Shown: positions 32,613-41,062 of the stretch, piece by piece
How the letters are laid out: each line of letters begins with the position of its first letter
Numbering within the stretch: the stretch's first letter is position 1
Assembly: GCF_042646125.1 (NCBI RefSeq)
Contig: NZ_JBHRSW010000011.1
Location: 1-64,000 of the forward strand
Direction of reading: 5' to 3'
DNA length: 64,000 bases
From: Glaciecola flavus
GTDB lineage: Bacteria; Pseudomonadota; Gammaproteobacteria; Enterobacterales; Alteromonadaceae
Translations under genes and position numbers: made by a program
Notes under the pieces: model-generated
The model's database searches: none
What the model was told of the DNA's origin: nothing
What the model saw: the letters and a program-made list of their open reading frames with translations, nothing else

Positions 32613-33309
32613 AGCCAAAATACTCAATAAACGAAATGCCAAAAGAGAATACAACAATGCAGGTGCTGATAACTAAAGCAGGGGTTTGTATATTTGAAGG
32701 CAATACAATCGCCGCCACCAAAATTACAAAGTTAACACCAGCAAGCGTGGCGGCGTATCGCTTTTTACTTTCGTTAAATCCAGTCTTTGGAAAAAGTAAG
32801 ACACATAAACGATAGGCGTAACGCATCAGTCCTGGAAGCAGCAACCACGAACCTAAGTTAGTCGTGAAATAAAAATACAACCCCAATGCCATGACGAAAA
32901 ATGCATCAGCTTCCATATCGAAAACTCGACCAAACTCTGAGCTCTGCGAGAGCTTTCGCGCGGCAAAGCCATCAACCACATCTAACACTAGTGCCAAAGC
33001 CATCAGCGTAAACAAGGTCTGTGTTGCAATGTTGCTGTAATTTATTAAGGCCAACATAGTAATAACTAAACGTGAAAAAGTGACCCAATTGGCAAGACCC
33101 GCGAACACACGGTATTGGGTTAAGAGCTTTAAATGACTGAGTATCAAGCACAAAAATGACAGAGCGGCAACAAATATCAAGAGTTTGAGAGAGCTAAAAA
33201 AAACGCACAAAAGCACCGTTACCAGCATAGCAATAGCGTGCAAGTCTGACCATTTGTTCAGGCTTAAACTTGAAAAGTGAAATACTTGTCGGGTAAAACT
33301 AGTCATCAT
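32596..33309 (-). CDS. CDP-alcohol phosphatidyltransferase family membrane enzyme
   Basis: A 237-residue membrane protein with six or more helices. It holds the complete CDP-alcohol phosphotransferase motif D-x2-DG-x2-AR-x8-G-x3-D-x3-D: DVVDGFAARK, then EFGRVFDMEAD. Such enzymes join an alcohol to a CDP-activated lipid or polyol. It is the first gene of the operon and the clearest sign that the product is a phospholipid or phosphodiester. The alcohol acceptor cannot be told from sequence. Confidence 0.9.
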   Translation of the reverse strand: MMTSFTRQVFHFSSLSLNKWSDLHAIAMLVTVLLCVFFSSLKLLIFVAALSFLCLILSHLKLLTQYRVFAGLANWVTFSRLVITMLALINYSNIATQTLFTLMALALVLDVVDGFAARKLSQSSEFGRVFDMEADAFFVMALGLYFYFTTNLGSWLLLPGLMRYAYRLCVLLFPKTGFNESKKRYAATLAGVNFVILVAAIVLPSNIQTPALVISTCIVVFSFGISFIEYFGYADHH

Positions 33310-33526
33310 GAGTTAGTCATAGTCGCCAAATTTTGCAATACAATCACGCATGCTTGAGCACTCTGTTTCGTCGTTTCTTATCAGTTTACTCATATATTTC
33401 TCACATAATTATCACAAGTTGAAAATTAGTTCGAATAGCGGATAGTTTTATCTTACGCGCCCGTTTTTATAAAAGTTGCGGGCAATAAATGTTTTTTATG
33501 AAAAACTACGAAGGAACAGTTCAGAT

Positions 33527-34405
33527 TTACGAGTAACACTTTGGATATTTATCACAAAGGCGGATATTGGCAGATTTCTCCAATCGCCTATTTGATTGCG
33601 CGTAAAAATCACCGATCTCTTGTTTGTTTTCAATGGTTGAAAATTGTTTGGGCTTGCTAAAATTCGGTAATTTCTGCAATTGATTGAATATGAATTTGCT
33701 AGAAAACTTCGGTGTAATTAAAGCAGAACGGTTGTAGGGTGAGTGTGCAAAATTATTTAACAACCTCAGCAGTTTTGTTTTGTTATATGACAATGAAGAA
33801 TTGACGCTCGATTCGTCAGTATCCATTTGAATTTCGGTTTCTAAAAAACTGTTTAGCGAACGCCAAAACGCTTCAGTTTTCATATCTTCATATTGAAGCA
33901 CAAGTATATTTTTCTTTCCGAACAATTCTGAATACAGTTTGTATATTAAATAGTAGTTAAAATAGTGCGGGTGCATGAATCTAGGATGAGTTGACTTGAA
34001 ATTGACAAAATTCTCAAAGGCGCAAACGCCACCACTTTTGATATATTGCCGGTATGCAGATTCTAATACATCATATTGATTTCTTATTGAAATAATGACC
34101 TTTTCAAAACCATATTGTTGCAAACGTTTTGCAACTTGTGTCCTATTAACAAATGCTGAATTTAGGTGCTGACCTGTCAAAGCTTCATACGAAAATAGCG
34201 CGTCCGGATGATCGCCAATTTCTGAATCCATCTTTTTTTTCAGTGCATTTAAGTTCAAAATTGAATCATCAAAGCTCAATATCGGGTTGAAAAACTTTGC
34301 TGAATTTTCCGAAAAGTATTTGAAGCGCTTTGGTAGTTTGCAAAAAGCTTTTCGTTGTAAGAATGTTGTTGCTGTCTTTGGAAACCCTATATGAACGTAT
34401 TTCAT
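33527..34405 (-). CDS. PAPS-dependent sulfotransferase family protein
   Basis: A 292-residue soluble protein. The N-terminal HIGFPKTATTFLQ is the 5'-phosphosulfate loop, and IISIRNQYDVLESAYRQYI is the 3'-phosphate-binding segment. It transfers sulfate from PAPS, likely to a carbohydrate or lipid headgroup. It is 217 bp upstream of the nine-gene operon on the same strand and might supply a sulfation step to it or to a surface polysaccharide. Base composition is noticeably AT-rich. Confidence 0.8.
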   Translation of the reverse strand: MKYVHIGFPKTATTFLQRKAFCKLPKRFKYFSENSAKFFNPILSFDDSILNLNALKKKMDSEIGDHPDALFSYEALTGQHLNSAFVNRTQVAKRLQQYGFEKVIISIRNQYDVLESAYRQYIKSGGVCAFENFVNFKSTHPRFMHPHYFNYYLIYKLYSELFGKKNILVLQYEDMKTEAFWRSLNSFLETEIQMDTDESSVNSSLSYNKTKLLRLLNNFAHSPYNRSALITPKFSSKFIFNQLQKLPNFSKPKQFSTIENKQEIGDFYAQSNRRLEKSANIRLCDKYPKCYS

Positions 34406-34500
34406 GCTTGTGATTGTATTAGTCGTTAAAATTTAATCGATACTCACGATACATTTTATTCGCTTGTAAAATCAATGTTTGTGCTTATCTTGCCTTTACG

Positions 34501-35439
34501 TTATCGAAGACGGTTTTGATGAGGTCGTTTTCGATGGAAATTTGGGGATTTACAGTTAAGTTCTTTTTTATTAGTGATTAGATCTGGTTGCAAAAGGTTG
34601 ATGCAGTGACCGATTATCGCGCTTTGTTCCATCGTGTCTTTTACGCCGTTAACGTGAACTACTGCAGTTCGTATGCTTTTGTTTTCTGGGATCTGAATTC
34701 TAGATATTTTCTTATCCATGTTTCTGACAACATCAGCATCTAATGGATGAAGTTTGAATTGAAATTCCAGTATACAGAAATTTCGCTTCGTCTCAATTAA
34801 CCAATCAATTTGTATTCCTTTGGCCTGGTAAGGAGCCTCATTGATAATGTCGCTCTCATTAATCCCTAAGATTTTGTATATGGGCTTTAAATTGTCTTGC
34901 ATTACGTATTCGAATTGAAGTCCTAACAGCGAGTCTATGTTATCTGGTAGCGACCCACGGCCTTGTTCGATTTTAGCTTTATGTGGCAATACTGCTTTAT
35001 AATAGAAGCGTAGGTACGGATCGGTGATGGCATAAACTGCGTCTTTCTTGCTAAAGTCACCGTTCATGAGGTTCCACTTATAGGTAGTTTTGCCAAGCCA
35101 GTTGATCTCGTAAATTAGCAAAATGCAATTACCGTGATTGACAAGATCGCCCAGTGTAGAGAAAGCATCGTCCCAATCTGCGAACGAAGGTTTTTGAATA
35201 TTGAATTGCTCTTTGAGTTGTCGAGCGAAATTGCTTAATTCGGTTGTTGTGCGGTTTACTTTTGCTGGCGGCTGTCCAATTAGTTTATACGTTGGCAGAT
35301 TCAAATGTGCGATGAATTCTTCAGCTAAGGTACTTTTACCCACGCGTCGTCGGCCTTTGTAGACGATAACTTTTGCTCTACCATCCTTATAAACATATAT
35401 CGGGCGTAATTGGCTCTTGTGGGGCTGATGGGTAGGAAT
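34501..35439 (-). pseudogene. Decayed DUF234-type archaeal-like ATPase gene
   Basis: The frame begins after a stop at 35440-35442 with no ATG: it reads KVIVYKGRRRVGKSTLAEEF, the P-loop of AAA/DUF234 ATPases. The Walker B stretch reads ILLIYEINWLG where family members have an Asp before Glu. It then jumps to AVYAITDPYLRFYYK, a motif normally some 150-200 residues further on, so the middle of the protein is deleted. The C-terminal nuclease-like domain (GIQIDWLIETKRNFCILEFQFK) is intact. Most likely nonfunctional. Confidence 0.7.
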
Positions 35440-35575
35440 TTACAAATGTATATTCCGATCATTTGAACAATAGTAAGTGAGATTGAAGTACCACATATTC
35501 TTATTTGTTGAATATTCATTGCATAAGCTGCTCAATGCTTTTAAGTTATTTAATCTATTTGCCCGTAAACAGCAC

Positions 35576-36529
35576 ATGAGTATGCGCCCAAAAATATCCG
35601 TCGTTCTGCCTTATTATGGTCAATTTCCTATTTGGATTGAGGCATTTTTACGATCTTGCGCCTTCAATGAAGAAATGGAATGGTTGATATATACAGATAT
35701 CACTCCCCCCAACTATCAGCCGAAAAATGTGCGTTTTATTCATTTCCCTAAAACAAAATTAGTCGAGCTTATTGAGGCAAAAACCGGCATAAAACACGCA
35801 CTCAAAAACCCCTACAAGCTTTGTGATTTCAAACCTCTATACGGTCATATTTTTGAAGACGATATCGTTGGTCAAGAATATTGGGGGCATTGTGATATGG
35901 ATGTCATTTGGGGAGACATGACAAGGTTTTTACAAAAAATAAAATATACAAAATATGACATTGTATCTACTCGACCCAATGCTATAAGCGGTCATTTTAC
36001 ACTATATCGCAATATTACCTCGCTCAACCATTACTACAAGCACGTGCCCAATTACCAACAGGCATTCACACAAGATTTTGGTCAAGGTTTTGATGAAGGT
36101 TATTTTTCGTTCCATCTTTTTAACGAAATTAAAAATGGACAGTGTGCATTTAAACCCTATTGGAAAAAGCGCAATTGCCTAGACAGGGGCGAATTAAAAC
36201 ACTTACCTCACGGCTGGTATTGGCAAAGCGGAAAAATAAAAAACACGCTGGGTTTTTCAGCAAACTACCTGCATATGATTGATTGGAAGCGCAAGCTAAA
36301 AACTGTGAATCTACACAATATACCGACATTGGATCGCTTTAAGATTGAGGAACGTCAAATTTCAACCCTAAAACCTGTTTGGCCTTTCAGATGGAAATCA
36401 CTGAAAGAAAATACCAGACAAGGCTTATGGCGATATTTAAAACTGCAATCATCACTCTTGCAAGACTCGGCATTAACCAAGGATCAACCCAACGTATCAA
36501 AACGCTATCGTGTACTAGGCAAAAATTGA
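35576..36529 (+). CDS. DUF6625-type glycosyltransferase-like protein
   Basis: A 317-residue soluble protein. It has the DUF6625 layout: an opening VVLPYYGQFPIWIEAFLRSC, an LIYTDITPP strand, NPYKLCDFKPLYG, and the acidic WGHCDMDVIWGD cluster at which GT-A enzymes bind metal and nucleotide sugar. ATG 35576 is chosen because the family signature starts just after it; no strong ribosome binding site is seen. Probably acts in surface-glycan assembly. Isolated from the neighbouring operons. Confidence 0.72.
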   Translation: MSMRPKISVVLPYYGQFPIWIEAFLRSCAFNEEMEWLIYTDITPPNYQPKNVRFIHFPKTKLVELIEAKTGIKHALKNPYKLCDFKPLYGHIFEDDIVGQEYWGHCDMDVIWGDMTRFLQKIKYTKYDIVSTRPNAISGHFTLYRNITSLNHYYKHVPNYQQAFTQDFGQGFDEGYFSFHLFNEIKNGQCAFKPYWKKRNCLDRGELKHLPHGWYWQSGKIKNTLGFSANYLHMIDWKRKLKTVNLHNIPTLDRFKIEERQISTLKPVWPFRWKSLKENTRQGLWRYLKLQSSLLQDSALTKDQPNVSKRYRVLGKN

Positions 36530-36735
36530 TCATGCCTAGCTCATTCTTGTACTTTTTATCTTCTCGTATTTCAGCGCATTATTGGATATTATTCCTATGC
36601 TTAATAAGCAAATTACGACAGATAATACATTTAACGTTCGCTGCGCGATCATTCGACGCAATGGCTACCCTTAAATCAGGGGTATAGCCAAAACAACAAT
36701 CAAAAAAGCCAAGCATATGGCTAGTGGAGTACACC

Positions 36736-38136
36736 ATGCGACTGACTCGTTACCTCGCCTTTGGCGTGGCCTTCAGTGTTTTTTCTTTTCCGAGTTTTGC
36801 TGAAAAAAACATTGTTTCAAATACACAAAAAGAAAATGCTAGAGCGTTGATGCAAACCGCTCTAGAAAGTGATCTCGCCTACGACATTGTCGAATCGCTG
36901 ACGACCGAAGTGGGGCCGCGTTTAGCCGGTTCAGAAGCAGAGAAACGTGCTCGTGACTGGGGTGTGGCTCTGGGCAAAGAACTAGGCTTTGATAAGGTGT
37001 CGGTGGAAGAATTTACCATGCCATTTTGGGATCGTGGACACCTGCATATTTCATTAACTACACCCTATACTCAGCCTTTGTATGGCACAGCCTTGGGCGG
37101 TGCGGGTCCTTCTAAAGAACGATTTGATGCTGAAGTGGTTTATTTTAGAGACATTCATGCCTTAGCAGCCGTAAAAGAAGGCGAAATTGCTGGTAAAGCG
37201 GCTTTCGTTGACGGTGATTTTTTAGTTAAAAGCCAAACAGGTGCGGGCTACGGCCCAGCCAACCAACGTCGTAGAATTGGCTGGCAACATGCACAACGCG
37301 GTGGCGCAAAAGCCTTAGTGGTACGTTCTGTGGGGTCGAGCTCTCATCGTTTCCCGCATACAGGGATGATGAGCGAAAGCAAAGAGGGCTGGGCTGATAT
37401 TCCGGTTATTGCTATATCTAACCCCGATGCTGACCACTTGCGACGTTTGCACAAACTGGGTACGCCATTACATGTTTCATTGCACTCCACCTCGAAGTGG
37501 AAGGGTGATGTTAGCAGTGGCAACGTAATACTTGATCTTATTGGTAGTGAAAAGCCTGAGGAAATCGTACTAATTGGCGGCCATCTGGATAGCTGGGACT
37601 TGGGAACGGGGGCTGTCGATGACGGCGCAGGTGTGGCGATTACCACTGCGGCGGCTGTACTCATCTCAAAGTTGCCCAAGCGACCCAAAAGAACCATTCG
37701 CGTGGTAATGTTTGGCGCAGAAGAGGTGGGTTTATTAGGTGCATTTGCCTATGCTAAACAACATGAAAACAATCTGCATAACCATGTTGTCGCAACCGAA
37801 TCTGATTTTGGTGCACGAAGTATTTGGCGTTTAGTCTCAAATGTGAATCCAGAGGCAACGAAACTCATTGACGAAATTGCAAAGGTGATTTCACCACTGG
37901 GCATCGTGCGCGGCGGTTCTGACGTACCTGGGGGTGGTCCAGATATTATTCCCTTAGTAGAAAAAGGCGTACCAACGATTCGTCTGAACCAAAACGGTCG
38001 TGATTACTTTGACTTGCACCATACTCCGGATGATACGCTCGATAAAATCGATCCAGATGAGTTAGCGCAAAACGTGGCGGCGTATGCGGCGACCATTTAT
38101 ATGATTGCCGACGCTGATGTTGCGTTAAAAGAGTAA
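36736..38136 (+). CDS. Secreted M28 family zinc metallopeptidase (carboxypeptidase Q-like)
   Basis: A 466-residue exported peptidase with a signal peptide ending at SFA. A PA-like inserted domain occupies about 130-250. Zinc-site motifs are GGHLDSWDLGTGAVDDGAGV, FGAEEVGLLG, ESDFGA and the final HHTPDDT. Relatives release amino acids or dipeptides in the periplasm. GGAG lies 6 nt before ATG 36736. The rlmA start codon begins at the first base after its stop. Confidence 0.9.
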   Translation: MRLTRYLAFGVAFSVFSFPSFAEKNIVSNTQKENARALMQTALESDLAYDIVESLTTEVGPRLAGSEAEKRARDWGVALGKELGFDKVSVEEFTMPFWDRGHLHISLTTPYTQPLYGTALGGAGPSKERFDAEVVYFRDIHALAAVKEGEIAGKAAFVDGDFLVKSQTGAGYGPANQRRRIGWQHAQRGGAKALVVRSVGSSSHRFPHTGMMSESKEGWADIPVIAISNPDADHLRRLHKLGTPLHVSLHSTSKWKGDVSSGNVILDLIGSEKPEEIVLIGGHLDSWDLGTGAVDDGAGVAITTAAAVLISKLPKRPKRTIRVVMFGAEEVGLLGAFAYAKQHENNLHNHVVATESDFGARSIWRLVSNVNPEATKLIDEIAKVISPLGIVRGGSDVPGGGPDIIPLVEKGVPTIRLNQNGRDYFDLHHTPDDTLDKIDPDELAQNVAAYAATIYMIADADVALKE

Positions 38137-39021
38137 ATGTCAACGAACCCTGCCTTTTGTTCTACGTGGCGGTGCCCGAATTGCGGTGCGCCGCTACAAA
38201 AGGTGGCAAACACTTGGCAATGCGAAAACAAACATAGCTTTGATTGTGCTAAACAAGGCTATGTTAATCTGCTGCTTTCAAATCAAAAGAACAGTAAAGC
38301 ACCGGGCGATAACTATGATATGGTGATGGCTCGCCGTAGCTTCCTAAATCAAGGGTTTTATTCCCCTTTGTCCGAGCACTTAGCCAGTCGATGTTTGAAA
38401 AAATATGCTGAATCATCGCCTATTTCTGATTTTTCCTTGTTTGATGCCGGTTGTGGCGAGGGTTACTATTTGCAAACCGTTTATTCGTTGCTCAAAAACG
38501 AAAGGCAAACCAGGGAAGCGTCGATATCAAAAAATTTGCTTGCTTACGGCATTGATATCTCCAAGCCAGCTATTCAGGCGGCGGCTCGAACGTATAAAGA
38601 CATTGAATGTGCAGTGGCAAGCACGTTTAACTTACCTGTGTTAGATGAAAGTCAGGACTGTTTGCTGCAGGTATTTGCTCCAAGTAGCAAAGAAGAAGTA
38701 TATCGCGTGCTAAAAAGTGACGGCTTATGGATAGCGGTTAATCCAGCCGAACAACACTTACATCAACTCAAGCAATTGGTTTACGACAAGCCGAATGACC
38801 ATAAAGTGTCTACGGCTATCCCCCCCGGCTTTACTCGGCTTGAGCAAACAAATTTATCGTTTGACCTTAGTTTAGCTACGCCTGAACAACGAGCGCATCT
38901 ACTGATGATGACACCGTTTTATTGGACGGTGTCAGAACAAAAAAAGCAGACATTGCTCAAGGTACTAAGCACTGTCACGGCCTCGTTTGATATACAGGTT
39001 TTGCAAAAATGTCTCGCATAA
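38137..39021 (+). CDS. rlmA: 23S rRNA (guanine-N1)-methyltransferase RlmA-like
   Basis: A 294-residue methyltransferase. The N-terminal zinc knuckle (Cys13, Cys16, Cys29, His33 in CPNCGAPL and CENKHSF) and AKQGYVNLL match RlmA(I), which methylates G745 of 23S rRNA. SAM motif I is FDAGCGEGYYL; the later QVFAPSS stretch is also typical. Translationally adjacent to the M28 peptidase upstream and overlapping apbE downstream by 13 bp. Confidence 0.9.
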   Translation: MSTNPAFCSTWRCPNCGAPLQKVANTWQCENKHSFDCAKQGYVNLLLSNQKNSKAPGDNYDMVMARRSFLNQGFYSPLSEHLASRCLKKYAESSPISDFSLFDAGCGEGYYLQTVYSLLKNERQTREASISKNLLAYGIDISKPAIQAAARTYKDIECAVASTFNLPVLDESQDCLLQVFAPSSKEEVYRVLKSDGLWIAVNPAEQHLHQLKQLVYDKPNDHKVSTAIPPGFTRLEQTNLSFDLSLATPEQRAHLLMMTPFYWTVSEQKKQTLLKVLSTVTASFDIQVLQKCLA

Positions 39022-39989
39022 AACCAATGGCGGTAATTCCACTACTTGGGTATCTTATGCTGTTCGCTCAATTCACCTTTGCTAATTGGCACGAGCGCAG
39101 CGCAGGTATTATGGGAACGAATATTTATGCTGAGGTATTTCACGAAGACGCCGCATACGCGAGTCGGGCATTAGATGCTGTTATGCAAGAAATGGAACGC
39201 ATAAACCAGCAAATGAGTCCCTACATCGACAGTAGCGAACTCTCGCAAGTCAATAAATATGCAGGAAAGAAAGCAGTCAGTATATCCAAAGAACTATTCG
39301 ACCTACTTTCACTTTCAATTGAAATATCGCGTCTAAGCAAGGGAGCCTTTGATATCACCTATGCGAGTGTTGGGTACTTGTACAACTACAAAGACAAGCA
39401 ACATCCCTCGCAAAGCGATATACAAACCTTATTGGACGCCATTAACTATGAACATATTGAACTCAAGGCATCTGCGGGAACGGTTAAATTCCTTAATCCT
39501 AAGGTAAAAATAGACTTAGGCGGCATCGCAAAAGGATATGCGGTTGATAACGCCATCAAAATTTTACAAGAAATGGGGATTCGCCATGCCCTCGTAACGG
39601 CAGGTGGCGACACTAAACTCTTGGGTGATCGAAAAGGAAAGCCTTGGGTAGTCGGTATTCGCGACCCCAGAGATAAACATAAACAAGCTGTCGTCATACC
39701 GCTAGAAAATACAGCAATGTCTACATCAGGCGACTACGAGCGCTACTTTGAAGACAAGGGTGTTCGTTATCACCATATAATTTCACCAAGAACTGGCAGG
39801 TCGACGCACGAAGTCCAATCGGTATCCATTATTGGAGACAAAAGTGTCTACAATGATGCCTTATCTACCGCTGTATTCGTAATGGGTGTGCAAGACGGTA
39901 TCGGATTGATCAATAGCTTACCAGCCTACGAGGCCATAGTAATGGATAATCATCGTCGTATGCATTATTCCAAAGGGCTTACACCGTAG
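39009..39989 (+). CDS. apbE: FAD:protein FMN transferase (ApbE-like)
   Basis: A 326-residue exported enzyme that attaches FMN to periplasmic proteins via a threonine. Visible motifs: an early GIMGTNIYAEV, VKIDLGGIAKGYAVD, AGGDTKLLG and HHIISPRTG. A hydrophobic N-terminus replaces the usual lipobox. Overlaps rlmA by 13 bp. ApbE genes are often found with DUF4266/DUF3570/thioredoxin genes, which occur here 12 kb away. Confidence 0.9.
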   Translation: MSRIKPMAVIPLLGYLMLFAQFTFANWHERSAGIMGTNIYAEVFHEDAAYASRALDAVMQEMERINQQMSPYIDSSELSQVNKYAGKKAVSISKELFDLLSLSIEISRLSKGAFDITYASVGYLYNYKDKQHPSQSDIQTLLDAINYEHIELKASAGTVKFLNPKVKIDLGGIAKGYAVDNAIKILQEMGIRHALVTAGGDTKLLGDRKGKPWVVGIRDPRDKHKQAVVIPLENTAMSTSGDYERYFEDKGVRYHHIISPRTGRSTHEVQSVSIIGDKSVYNDALSTAVFVMGVQDGIGLINSLPAYEAIVMDNHRRMHYSKGLTP

Positions 39990-40170
39990 TTGGGGTATTT
40001 TTATAAGACTTGTTAGGGCGCGTCATCCTGCTGAGTGAGTGAAGCTGAGGTATGTACGTTTATCCATCATATCAATTGTGCGAATTTTGTACTATTCTAG
40101 TAGTGTTAGCTTATTGGGTACATTGCCGATATAAGTATGCGCAGGTAATACCGGTTAAGGAGGGTCGTAT

Positions 40171-40965
40171 ATGAAAGCCATCGGGCGAGTTGTTGTGTGC
40201 TCAATGCTACTCTTTGTTGTTGCCATCCATAAAACCTATGCCGTCCAGTATGAATTTGTATCGATTCGAAACCTCAGTGAGCAAGAAGTCGGGCGTATTG
40301 TGCTACACAGAATTTATGATCGCCTCGACATACCCATTACTATTACTCCCTTACCAGGCCGACGCGCGGAGCAAGACGTGGTGTCTGGTCGCAAAGACGG
40401 GGAAATTATGCGGATCTGGTCATACGGGGAAAACAATGATTCGGTGATTAGAGTCCCCACTCCCTATTATTACCTGCAAACCACTGCATTTGTGCAAAAA
40501 GGGCAGATCATTAATATTCGCGAAAAAGACGACTTAAAAGCTTATCGGCTTGTAAAGGTGAGAGGCGTTAGGCACACAGATGACTTTACAAAAGGGATGC
40601 GTAATGTCCTCGATTTTAACTCTTCTTTGCAAATGCTTTCTTTTTTGAGTGCTGGCAGAGCAGATATTGCGCTCACCAATTATCTAGATGGCATGCTCAC
40701 TATTTACAAGCATGATCTTGTCGGAAAAGTAGTACCTTTAGAAAGAAGCCTAGCTCGGTTTGGTTTGTACCACTACCTGCACAACAGCCACGCCGATTTA
40801 GTCCCCAAAATTGATCAGGTGATCAAAGAAATGAAAGCATCTGGTGAACTTGAAACATTGATTCGATTTGCAGAATTTACGGTCATTGAAGATTACACCG
40901 CGTGTGAGAGAGGGACACAATGTTTGACCGTACCGATAGAGCCCTTGCCCGTTGAAACTGAGTAG
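40171..40965 (+). CDS. Periplasmic solute-binding family 3-like protein
   Basis: A 264-residue exported protein with signal peptide and a SBP_bac_3-like body (ITITPLPGRRAEQDVVSGRKDG, then SAGRADIALTNYLDGM). No ABC transporter genes are adjacent, as is common for orphan members in Alteromonadales. GGAGG stands 7 nt before the ATG. Two C-terminal cysteines (TACERGTQC) may form a disulfide. Ligand unknown. Confidence 0.8.
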   Translation: MKAIGRVVVCSMLLFVVAIHKTYAVQYEFVSIRNLSEQEVGRIVLHRIYDRLDIPITITPLPGRRAEQDVVSGRKDGEIMRIWSYGENNDSVIRVPTPYYYLQTTAFVQKGQIINIREKDDLKAYRLVKVRGVRHTDDFTKGMRNVLDFNSSLQMLSFLSAGRADIALTNYLDGMLTIYKHDLVGKVVPLERSLARFGLYHYLHNSHADLVPKIDQVIKEMKASGELETLIRFAEFTVIEDYTACERGTQCLTVPIEPLPVETE

Positions 40966-41000
40966 TTTGGCTATGATACGGCTCTGATTCCTCATTGAAC

Positions 41001-41030
41001 AAAAAAGGGGTAGCTTCCAAGCATAACCCC
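41001..41030 (-). terminator. Rho-independent terminator of the leftward haem-protein operon
   Basis: On the minus strand GGGGT and GCTT pair with AAGC and ACCCC around a short loop with a small bulge, followed by TTTTTT. It lies 33 bp after the stop of the DUF1501-like gene. Confidence 0.75.
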
Positions 41031-41062
41031 ACCGAGAGAGAAACCAAAATTCATACTCGTTC

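Noticed and set aside
33455..33485. GCCCG/CGGGC inverted pair after the sulfotransferase gene as a terminator.
   Set aside because: The stem is only 5 bp with a 14-nt loop and there is no T-run in the needed direction.
36379..36687. 102-codon plus-strand frame overlapping the DUF6625-type gene end.
   Set aside because: It overlaps a well-supported gene in another frame and shows no start signal or domain.
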